Below, piece by piece: positions 12,415 to 24,100 of a DNA stretch of 64,000 nt. Within the stretch, counting starts at the first letter, position 1; every line of letters starts with the position of its first letter. A program made the position numbers and the translations under genes. Source of the stretch: Batillaria attramentaria (taxonomy: Eukaryota > Mollusca > Gastropoda > Batillariidae); the NCBI GenBank assembly GCA_018292915.2, contig JACVVK020000153.1, positions 1,122,501 through 1,186,500 of the forward strand. Direction: 5' to 3'. The notes under the pieces were generated by a model. The model was not told where the DNA came from. It worked only from the letters and a program-made list of their open reading frames with translations, and ran no database searches.

Positions 12415-14219
12415 TGGGTCTGATATAGTCTGTGCATATGCTGTCATAGTCGTGACATAGAGACTGAACTGACTTGAAGACTGAACACGTGATTGACACT
12501 GAAACCGGCTGAAACGATGCAGTCCTTTCACCGCAATCAGTCAGTGTGTGTGTGTGTGTGTGTGTGTGTGTTGTGTCAGTGTGTATATCAGTGTCATGCG
12601 CATGCCAGTGTGTGTATGTCAGTGTGTGTGTGTATCAGTGTTTGGCCGGGCCCTACCGGCCGTCTATGACTGTCATGAACTGACGTGTACTGTGTTGATT
12701 AGTGTAGCCTCACTGACTGACTCGGTTACTATTGAAAATATTCCGTCGATCGACTTTTTTTTTCTTTTTTTTTTTGCAGGCTCGGCTCAGTGGAACTGAC
12801 AACATGCCGTGGTGCACCGGACTATGACTGGAGGCGATGTAATGGCCGGTCATACGCTCTCCCAACACGACTTCTGTGTCAGCGGTTTGCTCAGCACAAG
12901 ACCGTGTCTATGCATGCGTAGTGGGCGCCCCGCGGATTTGCTCATGTGTCAGTGGAGCACCGCATCATACAACCTCTTCGTTGTAATAGTACAGCTACCG
13001 TTCAGTGCCCCTGTCGCTCGCCGCTTGACTTGACTGCCGACACTGTGCAACTTGACACGCCGAAGGCGACGAGGGAGCCAGTTCAAGTTATGTGTGGGGG
13101 CGTGTCTGTCCTTGTTTACTCAAGTACATTGAGCTACTCCGCCTATAGTGCTGCTGTAAAACGGCTGTGTCATTCAGTGTGTGTGTGTGTCAGTGTGTGT
13201 GTGATGGGGGGGGGGGGGGGGGGTAGTTACCCGGTAGCTGCATGTTGAACATCCGTATCCACCACTGTGACACAATACAAGCGTAGGCCGTGACAGCGTT
13301 TCGAACTGAAGAAAAGCCGAATCAGTGGCCAGCACATTTTGCCACTGAGCCCGTCAGTTGGACAAATAGCTCGTGACCCAAAACCGGTACTCGGTGATAC
13401 GGTCAGATAGTTCAACGCCGCCCTACTGTGGCTCTGTAGCTCCCCAAACACAGACCGGGGAGGCGTCTTTTTGTAAGTAATGTGAGCGTCGCACTGGGTG
13501 GTTCTGATGTAACAATTATAATTATCAGAGACAGGTGTGTGCTCTCCGCAGTGTGTGTGTGTGTGTGTATGTCCATATCAAACTCGTAGTCTTCCCGCCA
13601 GATCGCGAATTTCAGTGAACTGAAACCCACACAGGCCTGCGTAACACAAGACCTGTCATTTGGCTGCTAAATCATACTAGCACCGCGTTCGGCGGTTTAG
13701 CCGTCTCAGTGGTGCACAACCGACCGACAAACGGCCGAGCTTGGTCAGTCACGGTCATTCCTTGACTGACAAGCAAGTCGATATCCTGAGAGACAGTTCT
13801 GACATGTCCTAGCCGGCAGATTCTATCCAGGCGCTAAATCCTCTTGACAAATCCCTACCATGACAACCCCGATTAGCCGTCGCTGGCCACTCAGGGCTTA
13901 CGGCACGCGACTGACAGCGAAAGGCAAAGTCTTCGTACATGTCAAAGAAAAAGCCTGGAGAGACACTCGTTCTCAAGACACCTCACACGTGCCGATTCTC
14001 ACTGCTACTGCACCTCTCGCCAATTGAGAGAAAGAGATATGATATTGCATGTTTGACTACCACTGCACGGGTAGGTCTCAGCTGAGAAGACGCAAGCGTG
14101 CTGTTGTGTGTGTGTGCGCTGATACTGTGTATGCGTGTGCGTTTCAGTCACCACATGTGTGTTTCACTCTCAGTCGCATATATATGTATGTGCGTGTCCT
14201 GTTGTGTTTCAGTAACTGC

Positions 14220-14256
14220 GTGTGTGTGTGTGTGTGTGTGTGTGCGTGTGTGTGTG
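14220..14256. repeat. (GT)n microsatellite
   Basis: GT array with one GC interruption, close to the compositional border at about 14,300. Confidence 0.95.
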
Positions 14257-14567
14257 AACACCTGTCTCTCCCTCCTCATGCACACAAAGTAAATCTGCAA
14301 TAAATTATGTGGCAGTTTATTTTCTTCCATTTTGAAACAAATGACAGTCACATCGGCAGGCCACACATGAACCTTCCAAATTCAGCTCTTGATATTTAAT
14401 ATGGAAAACAACTCTCTCCTCCACTCTGGACAAAAAAATTCAATGAAATGCACAAAGAAAAAAAAATAGTGAAACAGATAACTGGAAACATAGCGCAAAG
14501 ACATGCAATGCTTGCTTTATGGAACAAATCCACTTGACAACAATCAATTCACAGTGGTCAACCCTGG

Positions 14568-14650
14568 CATAATCCACAGCCCAGCGTAATCCATAGCCTG
14601 GCATAATCCACAGCCTGGCAATCATGAACCTGGCACAATCGAGAGCCTCA
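14568..14650. repeat. Short minisatellite, about 17-18 bp unit
   Basis: Repeats of a unit like ATAATCCACAGCCTGGC, about four diverged copies. Confidence 0.65.
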
Positions 14651-14936
14651 CATAACGCAAGGCCATTCAGAACATCTCGGAAGATGGAAGAAGAAAGCAA
14701 AAAGAAAAAAGGAACAAATTAGAAACAAGATAACAGCAATGACTCAGTTTGACAGAATTTAATTCTTTGTGTGTGGGTGAGAAGTGTCAGTCTGCTATAC
14801 ACACAAAAAAATACATTTATAAATAAAACCTACACACATCTGTTTCACTCTGAAATGATTGATATTGGGGGAAAGAACCTGAAAGCTTATGCAGACAGGG
14901 CTTTTTCCAGAGGGATATTGGTACATGAAATCTTGG

Positions 14937-14939
<3 letters not shown>

Positions 14940-14978
<39 letters not shown>
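14940..14978. repeat. (GT)n microsatellite
   Basis: Uninterrupted GT array of about 19 units. Confidence 0.97.
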
Positions 14979-14979
<1 letters not shown>

Positions 14980-15862
14980 TTACCTGCATATGCAGGTTTA
15001 ACCGTGAACTCTTTGGCAATTTCAATGCCAGTGGTGCACTGTCTGAAGTGATAACTGAAACACAAGGATATGAATCATCAAAGAATGTGAACACACCCTG
15101 AAAAGGGTGAAAAGGAAGTACGATCTGAACTTTGAACGTGTTGTGCTGTAATTTCACTAACATCCTTCTGCATCACTTTTGAAAACAAATGTGTTCCTAC
15201 AGCCAAAGCAATTAAAAAGAATGTTGGCAGAAATACCAGCATTTTGATCCCGCATGCCAAAACTGAGCAATAATACGATCGCCCACTGGCGAGTGAAGTG
15301 AGGTGAATACGATTTACACATACAGTGTACAAAAAAAAAGAAAAGAAAAAAGGACAGACAGACATGATATAGAAGAGAGTACATGTAATTTGCTTTTCTA
15401 GGCAATGCAGTGAACCAATTTCAGACACTGGTTCATGACCTGATTGCTCCAATTCATGTGACATGCAGTACGTGGAAGTTAACAGAGGAAAGCCAACAGC
15501 AAATCCATTCTCTGTAACTATACTGAAGTCATTCGTCAGTTTACACACACACCTAACCTGAAGCAGAATGCCAGTAAGGCAAATGCTAAAACCTAAACTT
15601 ACACCCCCCCCCCCCCCCCCCCCCCCGAACAACTACAATTAGACTTCATCTGCAACGGCATTGTTAACTTTTTGTTTGTTGTAGGTGAAGGTTGCGGAGC
15701 AACTGTCAGGGGCTGTTTGAAACATCACAATAGACAGGAAAAAGAAAATGTTCAACAAATCCAGCAGAAGCCACAGACATTTAAGTAACCTGCACCAGCA
15801 GTGGAAAGCAGAAATAAGAAAACAGGACACTAAACAAGATGGCAAGGAGCCCCTAAACCCAT

Positions 15863-16140
15863 GCTAAAAAGCTGCACAGAAAGCACACAACACTGCAGCT
15901 GCACGTGGGTAAAAGAACAGATTTCCAGTAACCCTCCTCAAAACAAACTCGCTTTGTGCTAAAAAAGCTGCACGGACAGCACACAGCAATGCAGTTGCAT
16001 GTATGTAAAAGAACATATCTTCAGTAACGCTCCGCAAACCACTTACTTTGTGCTAAAAGCTGCATGGAAAGCACACAGCACTGCAGCTGCATGGAAAAGG
16101 ATAGATTTTCAGTAACCCTCCTCAAAACAAACTTGCTTTC
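15863..16140. repeat. Three-copy tandem repeat, about 95 bp unit
   Basis: Copies start near 15863, 15958 and 16052, each with GCTGCA, then AGCACACA, then GCAGCTGCA-like core, then CAGTAACCCTCC. They are diverged by substitutions and small indels, so this is an older local duplication. Confidence 0.8.
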
Positions 16141-17998
16141 TCACACAAAGGCAGCTTCATACACAGTATCTGAAAAAGGGATGTTGATTTTTATCTGTGA
16201 AACACAATCGAAAAAGAAAATGTACAAATATCCAGGAGATGCACGCCTGTGTGGACAGTAATACATGAAGTATTTAAATGTTCACAAAATGCTGTGATGG
16301 TGGCGTTTGCTAGCACTGTCAAATACACCTTCAAAGTATATGTTACCGCACTGTTTTCTTGAGTATGAACCTCGATCCTCGATTTCTGTTCTTGAATCAC
16401 AGAAGAAAGCTTGACTAAAAGACATTTTCTGAGGCTTGTCAAAACCCCTTAAGTATCTGTCAGTGCTATCTGTTTGGTGGCAACCCTTAAAGTGTCTATC
16501 AATGCTATTCTAAACAAATTTCACTATTATACAGCACCTGTCATTATTTGCCACCGAATACTTGCTTTTGTAAAATCTTGTTTTATTTGTTGGAAATAAG
16601 GCTTTCCTTATTTTAGCATTGCAAACATAAGGAATTCCTTCCCCACAAAGGGAAGTGTCACCCATGCCAGTTAGAACATTCTTTACATGTCACGTTTCTG
16701 CACTTGTCTGAGTGAACATTCAGTTTAAGTGAATGTTCAAACTCCGGACTTCACACACTTTTCCAGAATTGTACACAATGTTGGCAAACACTCAACTCAG
16801 AGCAGAAATCAAGCGACATACTCAAGCCAACTTGCAAAGTTCACGTTACTTTATACAATGTTGGCTACTGATCCAAAAAGTGTAAAAACCCTCACAAGCG
16901 ACAGTCGAGACGCAATGCGACTGTGAAATTATTCCATTAAACATGTATATACGTATTCTCAGGATGCCTCAAAAATAAATCTTCAAATGAGCAAGCATTT
17001 TGAATGTTGTCACAAACACTATTAGTGATTACAAACAAGGAAAGATGCTGGACATTTCAAGACCTTTAATAAATGTTACCGTTTCACTTCCAGACTTCCA
17101 GGGAGGAGTCAAATTTCCAGCAAAGTTTTGCACTTCAGTTCCCTATCATCTGACAAATGAGATACCGTGAACTGCAATTTCCATGTACTGCACGACAGGA
17201 AAAAGCTGACCGCAGTACTGAGGTAGAAAACAGTACTCCAGAGAAAAAAAAAAAAAAACCCAACAAAAACCTGAAGCTGAGGCCTTTGAACAACAGTTAA
17301 CTGACAGAACAAATATTTGCATGCCATATCATAACTTCACACATGCTTTGTAAAATCCAGAAGGATCTACAAAGATATGAAATGCTGTTCCGCTGTAAGG
17401 TACTGCGTTTTCTTCATGGGCTTTGACCGCAGAACTTTTTGTTGTTGTTGTTGTTGTATGTGACATATACATCAAGTTGTGTATCAGGTTAAAATATATA
17501 TTCTGTGTGTGCCACCTTAGTGTGATAATCATATACATTCACTTTCCTGCATTGTAAGCAGAACTCCCCTATGCCCCTTGGACAAATCAAGTTTACAGGG
17601 AGAGGAGGTGGGGGAAAAAACCCAACAACAAAACCATCACAAGAGAATGCTGGAGAACAGGCTACGAGAGTGAGGAACAGAGGGAAAAGCAGCAAAAAAA
17701 AAAAAAAAAAAAAAAATGACAATTACAATCTGCAGCTGAGACAACTAACACAAAGCCTTAATTGCCATGACTGGCACAAGCAGAGGACAGCATGTATTGT
17801 ATGGCACGCGAGCACAGAAACATGTTAGCTCGTCTCCTGCTGGGCGGAAATGCAATGCCGTTGGAAAATCAACCCTGACAGTAATAACCAAGTGAGAACT
17901 GTGGGGTATGGAAAGCAGATAATGTATTTTAGTCTCCGTTTTCCATTGTCCAAATTCTTGAATTCACGCAGCAGGCTGAGAGAAAGCCAGAGGGTAAC

Positions 17999-18029
<31 letters not shown>

Positions 18030-18085
18030 AAAACCAAACAAACCCAACCAACCAAAACAATCCTTCATAGGAGGAGAATTAAAGC

Positions 18086-18909
18086 TACAGTCAAACCTGT
18101 GTAAGGTGGTCACCCAAGGGACTGGACCAAACTGACCGCCTTAGACAGGTGGCCGGGTTGTCCAGGAAGGCATGTCAACAGCTAGCATGTCACCCAATGA
18201 ATACTCTAGTGGTGCACGTGTTACGAGCTGACAACAGGGCTCGCCTAAAGCTCTCTATACACTTGAAAATACGTGTTTGGGGTCCTTTTTATTTTTTTTT
18301 TATTGCACACCGTTTGATTTCAAACAAACAGATCAGCAGGTGATCGACTGACGATGCAACAAAGCAACAACAAGCTTCCTGCTGACAGCGGATTCACGCA
18401 CATTAACACGTCGTCTCAATCGGAAGCAATAGAAACGACAAACAGGGTGACAACACCTTTATGTATTCGTACACCTTGGAAGTTGATCGGTTTACAAACA
18501 CAAAGCTGACTGCTTCCTACAGACCTCGTACTGATTGATAAGCAATCAAAAGGATGCCGCTAACAGCCACCCCCTCGCCCCCACAAATCCCCCGGCTATT
18601 CACTCGGAGGGGAAGGCGCGTGTCAGTGAACCACGGCGTAGCTAATCCTGGATTGTCAAGCAGTTAGGCAGTCTGTCGTATCAGTTGAGAACACAGCAGG
18701 GGCCCGAAGGCAGTCACTACACAACAAAGTGTCTTGTACAGTGTGAAAGGTCGTTTGGGACTGCCAAAATAGGTGGCACGACCGCGTTAGACAGTGACCT
18801 GGTTATACAGTGCATATATAGAGGGAAAACGCTCGGGGATCCTCTGGGGTGACCGAGTTAGACAGTGGCATGGCTTATACAGGTGACCGCCATGGCAGGT
18901 TCGACTGTA
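18086..18909. mobile_element. Mariner/Tc1-like non-autonomous element
   Basis: The termini are CAGTCAAACCTG and the inverse of CAGTCGAACCTG, extended by a shared GGTCACC about 25 bases in. TA dinucleotides flank both sides (18086-18087 and 18908-18909), as expected for TA-target transposons. There is no transposase frame. Internal copies of GACCGCGTTAGACAGT-like sequence repeat near the right end. Confidence 0.65.
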
Positions 18910-19148
18910 TCAGCAAGTTTCAAATGTAACCTTTCCTCTGAACTAATGAATTGTGCATTTGTAGCAATACAAATCACAGGCGGACAGGCTGGTAAGAAGC
19001 AAGAAAGATGGAATAGGGCCTGGACAACAAAATCAAGGAAAAAGAAAATAAAACAATAGCGGGTATGGGGGTGGGGGGGGTGGGGGGGGGGAGTACAAGC
19101 TATGCATGGGGATCAAAGAGTGACACCACCATCTTCATATCATAATGG

Positions 19149-21107
19149 TTACATGTGGGTGAATCGAGTGTGCGGCTGAGGGGAGTGGGAGGGGGAGAGG
19201 TCTGGCGATGGGCCAGGTGACGCGCCCCGCTGTTGCTGCATGGCGTTGAAGCGACGTCGCAGCACTTCGCGCAGCTCCTGGCGCTGCCGCTGAAGTGTGC
19301 TCTGATTGGCACGGAAGAAACGGATGTCTTCTTCTGAGATGCCACTAGCTCCTTCTTCTTCCTCGTCTTCACACGACCATGCAGTCTGTGAATGTACAAG
19401 AAGATGTAATTTATTTCTTATGGTGTGGCATATTATGCCCTTTCTTTTCAAAGATGGATACTGTATGCCAGCTTCAATGGGATATTGCAAGAAAAAGCAA
19501 GACATTTAGGACACCGCGACAGGACACTGGTGGAAACAACTGCGTGTATAGTATATAAAAACAAAACCAGAATACAATCACACAATCTTTTTTTCTGCCT
19601 GCAACAAAGGGTTGCGTCATTATACAACAATACTACTATAATCTTGACAGCGGAAACAGTGCACTGACTGCACAACTTCTCCTAGGAAAGTGTTCAAAAG
19701 CATACCTCTAACATATCCTGAAGCGACGACATGGCCTGGACTTGTTTTGTATGACACGGACTCTCTCTTGAACAGTGATGGTTAGACATCTGCTGAGACA
19801 AACAGATCAAAGACCGTTAGCGATTCATTTATACCACATTGTTTTCTATGTTAACATTTCACATTAACGATGTCCACACCAGAGCATCGCAACTCAGCAA
19901 ATTCACAAGCAAGCCAGGGAGAGTGGAAGGAATCACGACCAGAGTGTCTGCTGACTAATACCCAAACAGGGACTAGGTTGCCAATGAAAGATCAAGCTGA
20001 AACCACTTTAAGTCTTGTATGTTTTCAACGGTAGATGCTGACTCACCTGATTTAACGTGCCTAACTTTCTCTGCGGAGAGCCATTGGCAGATCTGCATTC
20101 TGAATAGTTCAGGTCGTCCCCTAGTGTACACTCCCCTCCTGCAATGGAACACAAACCACAGACATGAGAATAAAATAAATAAATAAATGGTATTTGCAGG
20201 GTGCATTTCTGAAGAATAAAACTCATCGACACTCATGCACATTTTACAGAGATAGACAGACGTACACTGGTGAAACTGACAAGTTACACAGGAAATTACT
20301 GGAAGCCTTTGCGAAATAGGAATGTGTTAAGATTCCTCTTTAAAAACAGACAGAGTGGGCGCATTCCTCAGATTCACATGCAGAGGTGGACAGGTGTCCT
20401 ATGTCAGTGACAACTACTGCAAAGTAACTCTGAAGATGCAGGGATTATGAAAAGACTCGTCCGAAAGCCCGCAGACTAGTGAAAATACCGTCGGACTAGT
20501 TAAATTGTTTTACCACTGGCCCGCCAGACTAGTTGAGATTACGAGGCAATGCTTGCTCTATTTTCACAGAGCTGAATGCACAAGGTACTGTCAGCGAGCC
20601 CCCCTCTCTCTCTCAAAAAAATAAAATAAAAAATCGAAAAAAAAAATTTCCCAGTAGTACGCTTTCCGCGAACGGTGCAAATCCCCCCTCGCTACGGTCC
20701 TGGTAAGACAGCGAATTAATTTTGTGTGGCCCACCCCCTACTGTGCACGCTTGACCGCGGACAAAGACACTGAGGGCAATTAGCGTATCGCCCCCGAAGC
20801 ACCACTGCAGCTATGCGGGTAGTTATCACCTCATCCGCCAGTTCCGACGTCCTTTACACCTGTCAAATCACTGACCATTGTTTTCACAAGACACCTTATC
20901 ACGCGTATATATATGTCGGTGCGTGTGAACGTGTTTCTTTGTGTGGCGGATATTTGATAGGTATCGCGTGGGTACTAATCCGGCCCCCTTGTTTTCGTGT
21001 TTGACAATAAAGAAAACGGAAACTGCGAATTCAGCCGGACTAACTCAGCGATTTGACACTTAGCAAATCTGCAACGCCGGGATGTCTCAGTGTGTGCGTC
21101 GTTTGGA

Positions 21108-21148
<41 letters not shown>

Positions 21149-24100
21149 CAGTGGTGAGAAAGGGAGAGACTGTGATGCCGCTGCAATTCAACCGGACTAA
21201 ACTCAGTGATTTGAATGACAGCAAACCGGCAACGCCGGGATGTAAGTGTACGTCGTTCGGACACGTTATCCGTCGCGCAAATTCAAGTTAGGTAAAGTCG
21301 CACAATCTTGACTGCTGAAAGACTCCACAGAAACACCAGGCTCTGCTACTGAGTCACATTTATGCTTGTACCAATTATCATTTATTATGCCATGATCTCT
21401 ACGGTTGACATGCGCTCCCGGCCCGGGGGCTCGGAGTGGTCCGGACACCACCGTGAGTGTCTGTGACTTGAGCGACCAACTCAGTTGCCAAGTGAGGCTC
21501 CACTGTAGAACAAAAATCTGTTTCAGAGATGTAAATCAGTGTCATGGCTTATCTGAAGTTGAGAGTAGTCTGAATGATGCATGAGTGACCTCAAGCATTG
21601 TCATTGTGGGGAACATGCTCTTTCAAGGGTTATGTGAAATTGAATGAAGACCACAAAAACAAAGTTGTTTGATGGTATGATAAAACAAAAAATAGCATAT
21701 CTTTTCTGAATTTTTTCATCCCAGATTATGCGCAATTTTGCAGTCAGAATGCACCAGATTGCACAGATTTTAATCTAGATTTTAACAAATTTCCCGGGGG
21801 AGCATGCCCCCGGACCCCCTTAGGTAGAGCGCCTTTGGCGCTACGCAGACGTGGTTTCACCACTCCTCTTAAAATTGTCCTTTTTTTCATCCTGGATCAT
21901 TTCTACCCCCGATAAAAGTGTTGTGAATCTTTTTTATTTACAAATACAAATAGGTCCATATTTGACAAAATGTTTTTTTGGGCTAGTGGAAATGGTTTCG
22001 GGCTAGTTGGTTTTAAATCTTGCTAGCCCGAAGGACTAGTAAGATTTTTCAGCTTTCATAACCCCTGAGATGGGAATGCTCGACAAACTCAAAGAGTCAA
22101 ACCAGGTATGTATAAATCGTGACCCTTTTCCAGCTCCTAATCTACACGGAAAAGGATGGAACAAAAGTATGTACTGTGAAACAAATTCATCACAGTGAAA
22201 GTCTTTCAGCGGCTGCTGTACAGGGGAGACAACTCAAGGTCGGTTGAAAATGGAAGATTTTGAACAGCAAGGTACAGATCTGCCACGTCATCCTTTACTA
22301 AAGCCGAGCATAGAAATTAGAATGCAAAAAAAGCCATGCACCTGCCCAAAATATCAGATCAAAATCAACACAAGCATCCTACATAGGCTCTTGTCACTGT
22401 TGTAATGGTTTGAATTACCGTCAGCTAAAACAGGTAGTGAGGTACCAGTAAAATTGCTACTAGCATTAGTGGCAACACTGCACTTTGTTTTACAGGAATT
22501 GTCTTCAGTCGTAGTAAACTCATGGTAGAATAACGAAAAAAATGGCCAAATGAATGGCAAGGCACATGTACAAGTTAACCCCCGGTTTGCTGAATTCATT
22601 CGTCTCATGCTGAAAAAGCCATAGAGGTAGTCTGGAATATTCTGGACTCAGCACTACTAAAAAAAAAAAAAAAAAAAAAGTCTGACCTTCGTGCATGCAA
22701 ATGCCTTCAGAGCAGATGTCAGAGCCATCGTTGGAGCTGGGCACACTACAGTTATCACAGCCATCCTGCTCACTGCCGTAACCATGGTCACAGTTCCGAC
22801 AGCCGCTTTCCCCACTGCTACCCAGAGCTCGCGCATTGCCCGAACAAGAGGAGGAGTGTGGGGTGGAGGGGGAGGCGTGGTGGTGGTGGTGGTGGTTGTG
22901 GGCAAAGCTGTGGCCACAGCCGCTGTGGTTACAGTTGCTGTCCTCGCTGGCGCAGTTCACGGAGGAGGAAACATGGCTGCTGTGGTTGTCACACTGAGCC
23001 AGGTGGGACGTTTGCAGGGGCTTGGTCGCGATAGAGATGGACGAGCACTGCAAGTGCACACAGACATACATTTACAACTTGATCCATAAACCCTTCTGTG
23101 GTAGTGTCAAGGAAGTACTCGGCAGCTGAATGATACTTACACTACAGTAATTGTACCGCAAGCATAACACCACATTAGAAATCATAGACATAGCCCAAAC
23201 AATGCATTATATCTCAATCCATATAGTTATGCACCTTATAAGAGGGCGATTCCGCCTAATCCATTCCTTCCTCCAAATGTCTAACCCATACCCGTAACAA
23301 GCAGACAATCTGATATCCATGACGTGCTCTTCAAACTTTCCACTGACCTCGCAGTGGTTGGCTTCCTGTTCCTGCAGCTGTACCAGGTTCTCGCGCTCAT
23401 TCTTGGCGTTGGCCTTTCTCCGCTTTTTCTTCTGTCGCTTGAGCTCGCGCCGCTGTTCCTTGGCTCTCTCCTCCTCCAGCAGCTCCTCACACATACGCTC
23501 CAGGTTGGACATGCCCTGCTTGTGCTCCACTGCACACTGGAAACAACACCACAGCATTTCAGTCCTTGGTTGGTCGTTTTCATCAATAGTTTACTAATTT
23601 TTTAGTGCCTGTGTCTTTTGGTTTTACTTTTAGGGTTTGTTATTTTCTTTCTTTCTTATTATTCCTAACCCTCTTCACACATGCTCAGAGCTGTTGTGTC
23701 AATTGTGTAAGTCAGTGCCAGTGTTTAATATGGTCCGTGTCCCAAAAGGAGGAAGTGTGTGTAGCATTCAGTGATAATGTGGCAAAGCCACAAGCTCGTG
23801 TCTGCTTTGTACTAGGGATGTCTGGGGGCATGCTCCCCTGGAATTAGCTTAAACAAGGACTAAAATCTGTGCAGTTTGGCGAGTTTTGACATGATTTTAT
23901 GTGCTTCAGAGGAGGAAACACATTTTTGGGAGGAACAGTTTTCAGGGCCTAACATTGGAAAAAGTGACTTCGGCTTACTAGGCCGGGGTCCAGGGGCCGC
24001 CTAGGTCCCTGGTGGGGTGCAGGGGCAACGCCCCGCTAGAGGGTCCAGGGGGGCGAAGCCTCCCCCGGCCGCTAACGAATTTCAGGATTTTGGGGAGGTT

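Larger units (their letters stand above)
9231..14300. other. Gene-free, CpG- and microsatellite-rich region
   Basis: No exon with recognisable protein content was found on either strand. The region has frequent CG dinucleotides, a (TTG)n at about 9709-9724, several CA/GT arrays, an 18-G run (13206-13223) and a short inverted-repeat element (10931-11207). Base composition differs clearly from the AT-richer DNA right of 14,300. Confidence 0.55.
14301..19148 (-). other. Possible long 3' UTR of GGNBP2 and/or intergenic DNA
   Basis: No coding exon was recognised after the GGNBP2 stop. Minus-strand AATAAA signals occur at about 18299 (inside a transposon), 16582 and 14317, so the transcript could end at any of them. 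The region contains a roughly 95-bp tandem repeat, a small minisatellite, a 23-C run (15604-15626), a 20-C run (18000-18019) and a mariner-like element. Confidence 0.35.

Noticed and set aside
22354..22608. GGNBP2 exon 10 starting at the AG at about 22516
   Set aside because: That start reads into TGA in the required phase. The AG before 22502 keeps the frame and the family-like Asp-x-Ser-Cys block.
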